Below are positions 9,001-16,062 of a DNA stretch of 50,390 bases, one piece after another. The translations under genes were made by a program, and so were the position numbers. A model generated the notes under the pieces. It was not told the DNA's origin. It searched no databases and saw nothing but the letters and a program-made list of their open reading frames with translations. The DNA is from Verrucomicrobiia bacterium (GTDB lineage: Bacteria; Verrucomicrobiota; Verrucomicrobiia; Limisphaerales; UBA8199): positions 1 to 50,390 of the forward strand of contig DASYZB010000065.1 in NCBI GenBank assembly GCA_035946615.1. Direction: 5' to 3'. Position 1 is the stretch's first letter. Every line of letters starts with the position of its first letter.

Positions 9001-10547
9001 GCGGCGGCATCCGTGCCTCCGTTGGCCGGTCCGTAGTAAATCAGCACCTCGGGGGTGTCGCCGCCGGTGGCTACGACGTTTCCAAGCAACGTTGCAGAGC
9101 GGGCAGCAATGGCTTGTGCAGGCGCATTGGTGACCGACGCCACAGCGAATGGCCCGTTGCTTTGGTCTCCCTGAGTGCCACTGACGGCGTAAACCGCGGT
9201 GGCCCCTGCGCCGGGGGCCTGGTTAAAGGTCAAGCTGGCCAGCGGTTTGTTCGTTGCGCCCAGCAAAGCCACCAAATCAAGGATAGTCTGGTAAAATCGC
9301 GGGTTGTCTGGCGCCCCTTGCAACGCGCCGGTTGTCAGGTTGATTCCTTCCACTCCGCTGAGCGCAAATCCGCTGTTCCCAAACCAGTCGGGGGCATAAT
9401 AGGTGGTGGTGAACGAGGTCCCGTCGGTAAAACTCAGCGTCAAATTCGGCGAACCCCCGCCGGCGCCCGAGTTGGCCAGGATGGCCAATGTGTTATAGGT
9501 CGATGGCGTGCTCAGAGTGAGAGTTGCGGTGCTGGTTCCGGTGTCGCTGCTCAATACCAACGCATTGTTCGCCGTATAAGGCTGAAGCTGAAACAGTGCG
9601 CCATCGAGCGCGCTGGCGAAGGCGCCTGAGAGCGGCAGACCATTGGATGTGCCCGGCAAGCCCTTTTGATAAAACGCCGTGCCTTCGCCGGGAACCAGTT
9701 CCGCCGCGTCGCTGGTGTAAGGCAAGCCTGTAGCAGTGTTTTCGACCACCACATCCCGATTCCAGCCGGTCAAAGCGATTGGCCCTGCGCTGCTGGCTGC
9801 CAACTGCCCACTCACCGCGTAAATAGCCGTCGAGCGGGCTAGGGGCTTGCCGAAAGTCAGACTAGCCAGCGGTTTATTGGTCGCCCCGAGCAACGTCGCC
9901 AGATTGATCGTGGTTTCATAAAATCGGGGGTTTTGCGTTCCACCGTCATCGGCGCCGGTGGTCAGGTTGATGCGGCCATTGCCGAACCAGGCGACATTGG
10001 TGGCGCCGTTAAACCAATCGGGCGCGATATAGGTGGTCATAAAGCTGGTGCCATCTGCGAAATGCAGCGTCAAGAGACCGGTTATATTCGTGGCATTCCC
10101 GGAATGGGCAAGGATGGCCAGCCGCGCGTAAGTCGCCGGCGCGGCAAGGGTCAGCGTGCCGCTGGTCAGCCCCGTATCACTGCTGAGCACCAGCGCATTG
10201 CTCGACGTATAAGGCTGAAACTGGAAAATCGTGTTGTCCCCAACCATGCTCACGAATGCCCCGGAGGGCGGCAGCCCCCAGGCGTAGCTGGGCAACCCCG
10301 TTTGATAACACGCGGCGCCCTCGCCGGCGTTCATCTCGCTGGCGTACTTGGTGAACGGCGGACCAACTGCCGTGCTTTCAACGATAATGTCCCGATTCCA
10401 TCCGGTCACCGCAACCGGCATCATATTCGTCGCGGCAGGTGCAGCCGAAAGACGGCCGCTAAGCAAAAAGCTCCAAAGGAACAGCGTGGGAAAAAAGGCC
10501 AGACGAACGCAGTCAGACTGCCTCCAGCCTACTCTAATGAGGGTCAT
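6084..10547 (-). CDS. Very large secreted multidomain protein (PQQ-like propeller, HEX-C, PA14)
   Basis: The protein has 1487 residues with AAAAAAAGG just before the ATG and a signal peptide (residues 1-37, ending SAAPA). Domains in order: two copies of a roughly 210-residue module starting AVTGWNRDIIVES and ALTGWNRDVVVEN (about 40-250 and 254-465); two Fn3-like modules with TLLGNVVATGGD and ALLSGQVLSTGDD (about 470-670); a PQQ/quinoprotein-like beta-propeller opening TYRNDAARTGQN (about 672-1180); a chitobiase C-terminal-like module with YYTVDGSTPTTNS (about 1186-1265); a PA14 domain with GLLGQYYPN and TTDDGVRLWVNN (about 1267-1400); and a C-terminal module ending FYRAIEQ. It probably acts outside the cell on carbohydrate, but no catalytic residues are evident. 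It lies 53 nt downstream of the YVTN gene on the same strand. Confidence 0.88.
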   Translation of the reverse strand: MTLIRVGWRQSDCVRLAFFPTLFLWSFLLSGRLSAAPAATNMMPVAVTGWNRDIIVESTAVGPPFTKYASEMNAGEGAACYQTGLPSYAWGLPPSGAFVSMVGDNTIFQFQPYTSSNALVLSSDTGLTSGTLTLAAPATYARLAILAHSGNATNITGLLTLHFADGTSFMTTYIAPDWFNGATNVAWFGNGRINLTTGADDGGTQNPRFYETTINLATLLGATNKPLASLTFGKPLARSTAIYAVSGQLAASSAGPIALTGWNRDVVVENTATGLPYTSDAAELVPGEGTAFYQKGLPGTSNGLPLSGAFASALDGALFQLQPYTANNALVLSSDTGTSTATLTLSTPSTYNTLAILANSGAGGGSPNLTLSFTDGTSFTTTYYAPDWFGNSGFALSGVEGINLTTGALQGAPDNPRFYQTILDLVALLGATNKPLASLTFNQAPGAGATAVYAVSGTQGDQSNGPFAVASVTNAPAQAIAARSATLLGNVVATGGDTPEVLIYYGPANGGTDAAAWAQRVWLGAQSGSFALPLSGLAVDATYYFTAVAINSAGTAWATPSQSFTTAAASLASLTNLPVANVTTNSALLSGQVLSTGDDAPAVTLYYGPLNGANNPAAWANSVPLGTQVGRFAQLINGLTPNTPFYFTAEAVNAAGAAWMPVASFTTPATNLAPSPLVAVLTYRNDAARTGQNTNETALTVANVNTNTFGKLFSYALDGYLVAQPLVLPNVTIPGKGVHNVVFAATEHDSVYALDADNNSGANSQPLWHASFINPSAGIYPINAVADLASIAGGFVGPELGITGTPVIDPVSGTLYVVSITKEVVNSVTNFYNRLHALDVTTGAEKFGGPVVIQGSVPGVGDGNDGHGNVPFIQLKHHQRSSLLLLNGHVYIAFTGHFDYPPYHGWVFSYDAYTLAQTGLFNANPNGSGGGFWESGCGPAADATGAIYLESGNGNWDSTNSNFGDSVLKLSTTNGLALADWFTPYNQLDLNLRDIDLGSAGQVVLPDSAGSATHRHLLLAGSKAGTIYLLDRDNLGHFNASGDTQIVQSVNGAVNGMWCTPAWFNGVFYYIASGDKLKAFSLSNGVINPTPIGVGPNAIGSSTPSISANGNANAIVWAMQAANPAVLHAYNATNVAQELYNSSQNLARDNPGSPIRFTVPTVANGKVYAGTVGSLAVYGNNTFLALPLITPNGGPFTNSVSVSLTEGVPGATLYYTVDGSTPTTNSLLYTGPFVLTQNAGVQAIAVMPGASNSSIAQATFINSAVEGHGAGLLGQYYPNTLSSNPFVGSPLVRTDAVIDFNWNTASPDPSIPPTNYTIRWTGMIQPLFSETYTFYTTTDDGVRLWVNNQLLIDHWSRQAPTTWGGSINLQAFQHYAIEMDYFQALGGAVAQLAWSSPSTSLSIIPQNQLYPITTLPPVFFTPSGYFSNGVFQLEAAGMAGGNYIFQGSTDLLNWVSLSTNVASTPLFNLVDPHSTDFPVRFYRAIEQ

Positions 10548-10600
10548 AGCCTTTTTTTATCATAAAAACGCTCCCCCGGGCAAGATCGAAGCAAAGCGCA

Positions 10601-11734
10601 TTATGGAACCACCGCGACGCCCCAGGGGCTTGCGCCGACTTTGATTCGCCGGGCCTCTTTACCGGCGGCGAGGTCCACGACCGAAAGATCATTCGAAGGC
10701 CCGTTTGCCACGTAGAGTGTCTGGCCGTCGGGCGACAGCGCAATCCCCCATGGACGCGGTCCAACTTTGATTATATGAGTGACCTGCTGGCGCCCGGTAT
10801 CAAACGAGCAAACGGTCCCCGCCCACCCCATGCTGACGTAAAGCGTTTTACCGTCTGTTGTCATGGCTAAGCCCATCGGGCGCGAGTTGGGTGGAAGCCG
10901 CACCTGGCCGAGAATGCTTCTGTCCGCCGTGTCAACGACATGGAGGACGCCGGTTGACTCCGATGGGATGAACGCGCGGCTCCCGTCTGGCAGGAACGCC
11001 ACATTGCGAGGGCGCCCGCCAACAATGAAATGTCCGATGCTCTTGTTCTCCTTCGTATCGATCACGAAGATTTCGCCTCTGGTTTCGCAGGTGACGTAAA
11101 CGAACCTGCCATCCGGGCTAAAGGCCACTCCTTCGGGCTCTTCTCCGACCGGGATAGATTGTTCGACCTTGCCGTCGGCGGCATTGAGAACGCTCAGCAG
11201 CCCCGCATCCTCGTTCGAAACATAGAGCATCGAGCCGTCAGCGCTCACAGCGAATTGCTCCGGGTCCGAACCGGCGGGGATTTTGCGCAGGAACTTCCTC
11301 GTACCCAGATCAATGATTCCGATGCCATCGGCGGAGTGGTCGGCCTTTTTGGCGTTGTCATCGTCGTCAACCGTGCCGGGGCCCTGATGCCGGGGGCCCC
11401 CAATAGGGCTTCCGCTGAGCGCGACAAAGAGCAACCTGCCATCCGGGCTGGGGTGGATGCCGCGTGGCCGCTTGCCAACCGAAATGGTGGTCAACACCTG
11501 GCCGGCCTGGCCATCGATGAGGGTTACATTCCCGGAGCGCTCGTTGCTGACGCAGACCATCGGGGTGGAGTTCGCCACGACAGGGGTCAGGACTGCGAGC
11601 AGGACAAGCAACCAGAGCAGCGGTGCCTTATCAGTCGGTGGCGCAACGCAATTCTGCCCTGCGCAGGGGTCCATGGCATGACCGGCGGGCGCTTCCCCGC
11701 TCCAATCGGTGGTGACAACAAGTCTCAATTTCAT
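10601..11734 (-). CDS. YVTN beta-propeller repeat protein
   Basis: The protein has 377 residues from the ATG at 11734 (GAAAG upstream). A membrane-targeting segment (LLWLLVLLAVLTPVVA) follows an unusually long 39-residue polar leader. The mature part consists of about seven repeats of the type YVSNEDAGLLSVLNAADGKV and SPDGRFVYVT. The first blade, CVSNERSGNVTLID followed by VGKRPRGIHPSPDGRLLFVALSGSP, resembles the PQQ-dependent-catabolism-associated propeller family (TIGR03866). That family usually sits beside quinoprotein alcohol dehydrogenases. None is present here, although the downstream gene contains a PQQ-like propeller, so a functional link is possible but unproven. The likely site is periplasmic or extracellular. 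Confidence 0.85.
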   Translation of the reverse strand: MKLRLVVTTDWSGEAPAGHAMDPCAGQNCVAPPTDKAPLLWLLVLLAVLTPVVANSTPMVCVSNERSGNVTLIDGQAGQVLTTISVGKRPRGIHPSPDGRLLFVALSGSPIGGPRHQGPGTVDDDDNAKKADHSADGIGIIDLGTRKFLRKIPAGSDPEQFAVSADGSMLYVSNEDAGLLSVLNAADGKVEQSIPVGEEPEGVAFSPDGRFVYVTCETRGEIFVIDTKENKSIGHFIVGGRPRNVAFLPDGSRAFIPSESTGVLHVVDTADRSILGQVRLPPNSRPMGLAMTTDGKTLYVSMGWAGTVCSFDTGRQQVTHIIKVGPRPWGIALSPDGQTLYVANGPSNDLSVVDLAAGKEARRIKVGASPWGVAVVP

Positions 11735-11816
11735 GATATCTTTCTTTAATAACAATGTTCAGTGGTAAACTCCAGACCCGACCCAGGGCCAATTACAAGG
11801 TCAGTTCCAAACCTTT

Positions 11817-11925
11817 GTAGGAGACGACGTAAGGAGGGAGTCGAGCCTCTGACCAAGATTGTCGGCTGGCCGCCTTTGGTTCACTCGGAAGTCGCTGATC
11901 AGAGACTCCTTACGTCGTCCCCTAC
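11817..11925. repeat. 109-nt palindromic element, family B copy 1
   Basis: Left arm 11817-11836 (GTAGGAGACGACGTAAGGAG) and right arm 11906-11925 are inverted copies with 19 of 20 matches. Both extend inward into related CTCTGA(C/T)C segments. The element has the same length and the same arm pattern (GTAG..G.CGACG..AGGAG) as the one at 38684-38792. It occupies the gap between the YVTN gene and lpdA. The rest of this 300-nt gap holds only the direct repeat at 11927. Confidence 0.8.
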
Positions 11926-11926
11926 A

Positions 11927-11967
11927 CTCAGGAATGGCGGCGCGTTGCTTCGACTCTGTCATTAGCC
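11927..11967. repeat. Dispersed 41-nt direct repeat, copy 1
   Basis: The stretch beginning CTCAGGAATGGCGGC and ending TGTCATTAGCC matches 21929-21969 at 37 of 41 positions, in the same orientation. Both copies are intergenic. It abuts the right end of the family B palindrome. No coding sense is apparent. Confidence 0.65.
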
Positions 11968-12037
11968 TCGACGCGACCGATTGTCCGCAATACACTCGTA
12001 ACCTCCCATTGGCGTTGAATTGAGCTGTCGATGAGCG

Positions 12038-13432
12038 TTACGCGTTAATGGTCTGGCCGCTCACGGCCAGGGCGGCTTCACGGAGCGCCTCGCCCAAAGT
12101 CGGATGCACATGACAGGTGCGCGCCAAATCCTCGCTGCTCGCGCCGAAGGCAATCGACACGGCCACCTCGTTGATCAGGTCCCCCGCATGCGGCCCCAGA
12201 ATGTGCGCCCCAATAATCCGATCGGTTGTGGCATCCGCCAGGATTTTGATGAAGCCATCCACCTGGTCCAGGGTCCGCGCGCGGCCATTGGCTCGGAAAG
12301 GGAAAACGCCTTTGCGGTACTTCGTTCCAGCCTCCTTCAACTGCTCTTCAGTTTTGCCAACCGATGCTATTTCGGGCTGGGTATAGACCACTGCGGCAAT
12401 TGCGTCATAATTAACATGGCCATGGCCGGTGGCCAGGTACTCGACACAAGCCATGCCTTCCTCCTCGGCTTTGTGCGCCAGCATCGGACCGGCGATGACA
12501 TCGCCAATGGCGTAAAGGCCTTCGGCGCTGGTTGCAAACCGCTGGTTAACGGGGATAAACCCCTTTTTGTGCAGTTCGATACCGGCGCTCTCGGTACCGA
12601 GGTTCTCTGTGTTGGGCACCCGCCCAACCGCCACCAGAACACGATCACAGGTAATGGGTTCCTGTCCCTGGATTTCCACCAGGCACTGCCCGTCCTGCGC
12701 TCGCGCAGCGGTCACTTTCGAGTTGAGTCGAAATTCCAAGCCTTGCTTTTGGTAGAGCTTTCTGGCCGCGGCGGCAATTTCAACATCCATTCCAAACAGA
12801 ATTCTATCCAGGTACTCGAGGACGGTGACGCGCGCCCCGAGCCGCCGCCAAACGGAGCCCAGCTCCAGCCCGATGTAGCCTGCGCCAATGACCACCAGGT
12901 GTGCGGGGACCTCGGGGTACGAAAGGGCTTGGGTACTCGTCCCAATGCGGTCCTGGTCGAGATTGACTCCGGGCAGGGTGGCCGGTTTGCTGCCGGTGGC
13001 GATGAGGACCCATTTGGCCTTCAATTCCAAAGCGCCCTGGGCCGAATCAATCCGCACACAACCCGGTCCTTCGATTTTACCGTGCCCAAGGTAGCGGGTG
13101 ATTTTATTTTTCTTAAACAGGACTTCAACCCCACGGGTCAGTGCGCTCACAATCTGGTCTTTGCGCCGCAGCAGCGCAGGCAAGTCGAGCTTCAGGCCTT
13201 CAAAGTGGATACCGTGGACGGCCAGCCTTTCCTTGGCCTCGCGGAACCGCTCGCTGGATTCGAGCAGGGCCTTGCTGGGAATGCATCCGATGCGCAGGCA
13301 GGTGCCACCCAGGACCGGCTCCTCCTCGATGCAGGCGACGTTCAAGCCCAATTGCGCCGCCCGAATAGCTGCAACGTAGCCGCCTGGCCCGGCCCCGATA
13401 ATGACCAAATCATATTCCTGTGCTTTTGCCAT
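12038..13432 (-). CDS. lpdA: Dihydrolipoyl dehydrogenase (E3)
   Basis: The protein has 464 residues, the normal length. It shows the FAD-binding GAGPGGYVAAIRAAQLG near the N-terminus, the redox disulfide GGTCLRIGCIPSK (Cys near 44 and 49), the NAD-binding VIGAGYIGLELGSV near 180, the second FAD motif YAIGDVIAGPMLAHKAEEEG near 315, and the C-terminal catalytic HVHPTLGEAL (His-Pro-Thr, Glu). It reoxidises dihydrolipoamide of pyruvate, 2-oxoglutarate or branched-chain dehydrogenase complexes, or of the glycine cleavage system. No E1 or E2 gene is in the window, so the partner complex is encoded elsewhere. Two small genes precede it on the same strand, 187 nt away. Confidence 0.97.
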   Translation of the reverse strand: MAKAQEYDLVIIGAGPGGYVAAIRAAQLGLNVACIEEEPVLGGTCLRIGCIPSKALLESSERFREAKERLAVHGIHFEGLKLDLPALLRRKDQIVSALTRGVEVLFKKNKITRYLGHGKIEGPGCVRIDSAQGALELKAKWVLIATGSKPATLPGVNLDQDRIGTSTQALSYPEVPAHLVVIGAGYIGLELGSVWRRLGARVTVLEYLDRILFGMDVEIAAAARKLYQKQGLEFRLNSKVTAARAQDGQCLVEIQGQEPITCDRVLVAVGRVPNTENLGTESAGIELHKKGFIPVNQRFATSAEGLYAIGDVIAGPMLAHKAEEEGMACVEYLATGHGHVNYDAIAAVVYTQPEIASVGKTEEQLKEAGTKYRKGVFPFRANGRARTLDQVDGFIKILADATTDRIIGAHILGPHAGDLINEVAVSIAFGASSEDLARTCHVHPTLGEALREAALAVSGQTINA

Positions 13433-13619
13433 AAGTCCCTATCCTCCTCGCGTCGCCTTCTGGCGCTCACCTGGAACACTCTAGCGAGGCGCAAACCCCC
13501 AGAAAACCAGCCCCGTGGAAAACCGTCTGCTCTGCCGTGCTGGATCGGCAGAAAGGGGCGGCGGTTCTGGGTCTGTCGAATCCTTCCTGGCCCAGCACGG
13601 GCGCTTATGAAAACGGCCT

Positions 13620-13781
13620 CTATTTGCGCCGGATGCCCGCCAGTGTTTTGTGGGCGTACGAGAGCCAAAGCAGACTCAGCAGGCCAATAATGGCGATCTG
13701 ACTGATGATGGGGAAACTGTAAATCAGGAAGGCACTGAGTCCACAAAGGACCGTTGCTTTGATCAAATCGAACACGTTCAT
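13620..13781 (-). CDS. Small hydrophobic membrane protein (53 aa)
   Basis: The ATG at 13781 starts a 53-residue frame ending in TAG at 13620. It begins MNVFDLIKATVLCGL and contains two closely spaced hydrophobic stretches (about 8-24 and 26-44) before a positively charged tail ending GIRRK. Its start overlaps the stop of the upstream gene in an ATGA arrangement, which argues for translational coupling and for a real gene. It is followed by lpdA. The family and function are not recognised. Confidence 0.6.
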   Translation of the reverse strand: MNVFDLIKATVLCGLSAFLIYSFPIISQIAIIGLLSLLWLSYAHKTLAGIRRK

Positions 13782-13987
13782 AAAAACTGCACAACTTCTA
13801 ACTGCGCATCAGGGTCCCTGGCGATCTCGTCCACCCGTTCCACACGCGGGTAGCCGCCGGTCCTGATAAACACACCGCATCGCCCTATAATTTTCTTTAC
13901 GCCCTCTTTTGCAGGATGCCAAGTTAAAACCGAGATAAATTGAAAAAAATCGCTTGAACCGGGGCAGGAAAAATGGTCTAAAGACAC
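13778..13987 (-). CDS. Small conserved-looking protein coupled to the membrane protein
   Basis: The frame ends at 13778 with EVVQFL and a TGA that overlaps the next ATG. The C-terminal half, from VKKIIGRCGVFIRTGGYPRVE to RDPDAQLEVVQFL, has the look of a compact folded domain. The N-terminus is uncertain: the GTG at 13987 is only 10 nt from the divergent receiver gene and no good internal start or Shine-Dalgarno is visible. Function unknown. The two small genes and lpdA may form an operon. Confidence 0.45.
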   Translation of the reverse strand: MSLDHFSCPGSSDFFQFISVLTWHPAKEGVKKIIGRCGVFIRTGGYPRVERVDEIARDPDAQLEVVQFL

Positions 13988-13997
13988 CTAAAATCTG

Positions 13998-14513
13998 ATG
14001 GAGCGAGAATCAGACAAAAAAACATTAAAAATCCTGGTCGCCGAGGATGATCCCAATGACGCCTTCCTCTTGCAGTATGCCTTCTCCAGGGCCGCCCTGA
14101 GGCCCCAGCTCGATTTTGTTCAGGACGGGCAGGAGGCGGTGGATTATTTGAACGGGACGGGCCAAGCGGGGGCCAGACGCGCTCCGGACCTGCTGTTGCT
14201 GGATTTGAAGATGCCGCGCCTGAATGGGTTCGATCTGCTCAAATGGCTCAACCGCCAGCCGAAGTTGCGTCTGGTGCCAGTCATTATCTTCAGCGCCTCC
14301 CAGGAGCCAAGCGACATCGAGCGCGCGTATGGCCTAGGCGCGAGTTCGTTTCTGGTGAAGCCGCCCACGTCGGAGGGCCTGGACCAGCTCATCGGTTGTT
14401 TCCACAGGTACTGGGCCGAGTGGAACCGCGCCGCGGAGCAGGCCTCACATGTACATGCCGCCGTTGACTCCCAGCACTTGGCCGGTGACGTAACTGGCCC
14501 TGTGGCTGGCTAG
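13998..14513 (+). CDS. Stand-alone response-regulator receiver protein
   Basis: The protein has 171 residues and a single receiver domain (residues 10-140): acidic pocket AEDDPNDA, phosphoacceptor Asp in LLLLDLKMPRLNGF near 76, SAS near 104 and the switch Lys in FLVKPP near 123. It has no output domain. The form ILVAEDDPNDAFLLQYAF resembles the Rcp1-like group of receivers that serve phytochrome-type or multi-step kinases. The last 69 nt overlap the 3' end of the opposite-strand reductase gene, so the final roughly 25 residues share DNA with that gene's C-terminus. The cognate kinase is not obvious; the kinase at 16.1-17.9 kb already has its own regulator. Confidence 0.9.
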   Translation: MERESDKKTLKILVAEDDPNDAFLLQYAFSRAALRPQLDFVQDGQEAVDYLNGTGQAGARRAPDLLLLDLKMPRLNGFDLLKWLNRQPKLRLVPVIIFSASQEPSDIERAYGLGASSFLVKPPTSEGLDQLIGCFHRYWAEWNRAAEQASHVHAAVDSQHLAGDVTGPVAG

Positions 14514-15221
14514 AAAGACGACAGCGTCGGCGATCTCCTCCGGTTTGCCCAGCCGCCCCATAGGGGTCATGGCCTTAACCTGGTTGACAGCCGCCTCAGG
14601 CATCCCGTTGACCATATCCGTCTCGATAAAGCCCGGGGCGACGGCATTGACCGTTATCCCCTTGCGGGCGAGTTCTCGGGCAAGACTTTCTGTAAGGGAA
14701 ATGATGGCCCCTTTGGTAGCCGCGTAGTTGGCCTGACCGAAGTTGCCAGTCTGGCCGACGATTGAGGAGATGTTGATGATGCGGCCCCAGCCGGCGCCGA
14801 CCATGTCTTGGGCGACCAGTTGCGTGGTGTAAAAGACACCATCGAGGTTGACGCGCATGACCTCATCCCACATGGCGCGGGTCATTTTCAGGAAAGACTT
14901 GTCGCGAGTGATGCCGGCATTATTGACCAGGATGGCGATAGGCCCCAAATCACGGAGCACCTGTTGAATGACATTCTGCATCTCCTCGGAGTTGGCAACA
15001 TTGGCCTGATAACACCGGCAACGCACCCCTTTCTCAGCCATGATGCTGTTGGCCAGCGCCTCAGCCTGCTCTTTGGAAGCCTGAAACGTGAACGCCACAT
15101 CCGCACCCGCCTCGGCCATGGCCATCACCGTCGCTCTCCCGATGCCCCGGCTCCCTCCGGTCACCAGGCACACTTTGTTCTCCAGTTCTTTGCTCGAATG
15201 ATTGTTGTTGGAATTGTTCAT
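14445..15221 (-). CDS. fabG: Short-chain reductase, FabG/PhaB type
   Basis: The protein has 258 residues from the ATG at 15221, preceded by GGAAG at good spacing. It is a classical short-chain dehydrogenase: cofactor motif VTGGSRGIGRA near 20, NNAG near 100, catalytic Ser in NISSIVGQTGNFGQ and YAATKGA (Tyr, Lys) near 165-170, and APGFIETDM. It would reduce 3-oxoacyl-ACP (fatty acid synthesis) or acetoacetyl-CoA (polyhydroxyalkanoate synthesis). The C-terminus GVNGGMYM is close to both groups, so I cannot separate them. An unusual Asn/Ser-rich leader of 10-15 residues precedes the domain. No other fatty acid or PHA genes are nearby. Confidence 0.92.
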   Translation of the reverse strand: MNNSNNNHSSKELENKVCLVTGGSRGIGRATVMAMAEAGADVAFTFQASKEQAEALANSIMAEKGVRCRCYQANVANSEEMQNVIQQVLRDLGPIAILVNNAGITRDKSFLKMTRAMWDEVMRVNLDGVFYTTQLVAQDMVGAGWGRIINISSIVGQTGNFGQANYAATKGAIISLTESLARELARKGITVNAVAPGFIETDMVNGMPEAAVNQVKAMTPMGRLGKPEEIADAVVFLASHRASYVTGQVLGVNGGMYM

Positions 15222-15396
15222 TGTTGCTTCCTTCCGCGTTTTGACTGTTTGCCGCGCGCCAGCCAGCTCCAGGACCACTTCCCCAGTCCGGAAGGCGCAA
15301 GCCCCTTGTTCCCTAGTTACCTTGTTACTAGAGCAGAAAGGAGGGGCTAATGGCTAGGTAGGTAATCGCCCCAGGCATTCCAAAGTCTAATGTTGA

Positions 15397-16062
15397 TTAT
15401 TCCTGTGAGATCAGCCCGGTTTGCAGCGCGAACCGGACCAGGCCGGGGATATCGTAGATATTCAAACGTTCCATAAGTTTAGCCCGGTGGTACTCGACGG
15501 TTTTGGGACTCACCTTGAGGATGAGGGCGATGGCCTTAGTCGTCTGGCCCTCGGCGATAAGTTGGAGAATCTCTCGCTGCCGGTCGGTGAGCTTTTCGAG
15601 GGGGCTTTTTTGATGAGCTATTTGCTGGAGCGGGAGTTTTTTCAGCAGGCGGCTGGAGATTTCCCGGGTGAGGTAGATTTCTCCTCCCGCTACCCGATCG
15701 AGAGCGGCGCCCAGTTCGGCGGTGGCCGCTTTCTTGAGCAGGTACCCTGCGGCGCCGGCTTTGAGGGCTTGCCAGAAGTACTCTTCGTTCTGGTGCATCG
15801 AAAGAATAATGACACGGGTTTTGGGAAATTCTTTGGTAATACGGGCAGTGGTTTCCAAGCCGTTGAGGCCCCGCATCGAGATGTCCATGAAAACGATATC
15901 GGGTTGCCGTGCCTGGAGCAGTTCAAGGGCTTCACGGCCATCGCTGGCCTCGGCGACGATTTCGACCTGAGGCAGTTTCTCGAGTTCGGCGCGAATGCCC
16001 GCCCGGACAATCGGATGATCGTCGGCGAGCATGACCCGAAGGCGTTTGGCGGTATCATTCAT
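15397..16062 (-). CDS. NarL/FixJ-type response regulator
   Basis: The protein has 221 residues from the ATG at 16062, which lies inside the end of the kinase gene (8-nt overlap), indicating translational coupling. An N-terminal receiver (VMLADDHPIVRAG, phosphoacceptor in DIVFMDISMRG near 58, SMHQ near 86, LLKKA near 108) is followed by a LuxR-type helix-turn-helix (LTDRQREILQLIAEGQTTK near 155-175, SPKTVEYHRAKLMERL near 182-197). It is a DNA-binding transcription factor phosphorylated by the adjacent kinase. The target genes are unknown. Confidence 0.95.
   Translation of the reverse strand: MNDTAKRLRVMLADDHPIVRAGIRAELEKLPQVEIVAEASDGREALELLQARQPDIVFMDISMRGLNGLETTARITKEFPKTRVIILSMHQNEEYFWQALKAGAAGYLLKKAATAELGAALDRVAGGEIYLTREISSRLLKKLPLQQIAHQKSPLEKLTDRQREILQLIAEGQTTKAIALILKVSPKTVEYHRAKLMERLNIYDIPGLVRFALQTGLISQE

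Noticed and set aside
8862-9629. Plus-strand open frame of 255 codons within the large secreted gene
   Set aside because: It is rich in Arg, Gly and Gln as expected of an antisense frame in GC-rich coding DNA, with no recognised motif.
11030-11749. Plus-strand open frame opposite the YVTN gene
   Set aside because: It is the antisense of beta-propeller repeats, with no start signal or family similarity.
12104-13690. Long plus-strand open frame of 528 codons
   Set aside because: It lies antisense to lpdA, has no domain or plausible start, and its composition mirrors the codon pattern of lpdA.
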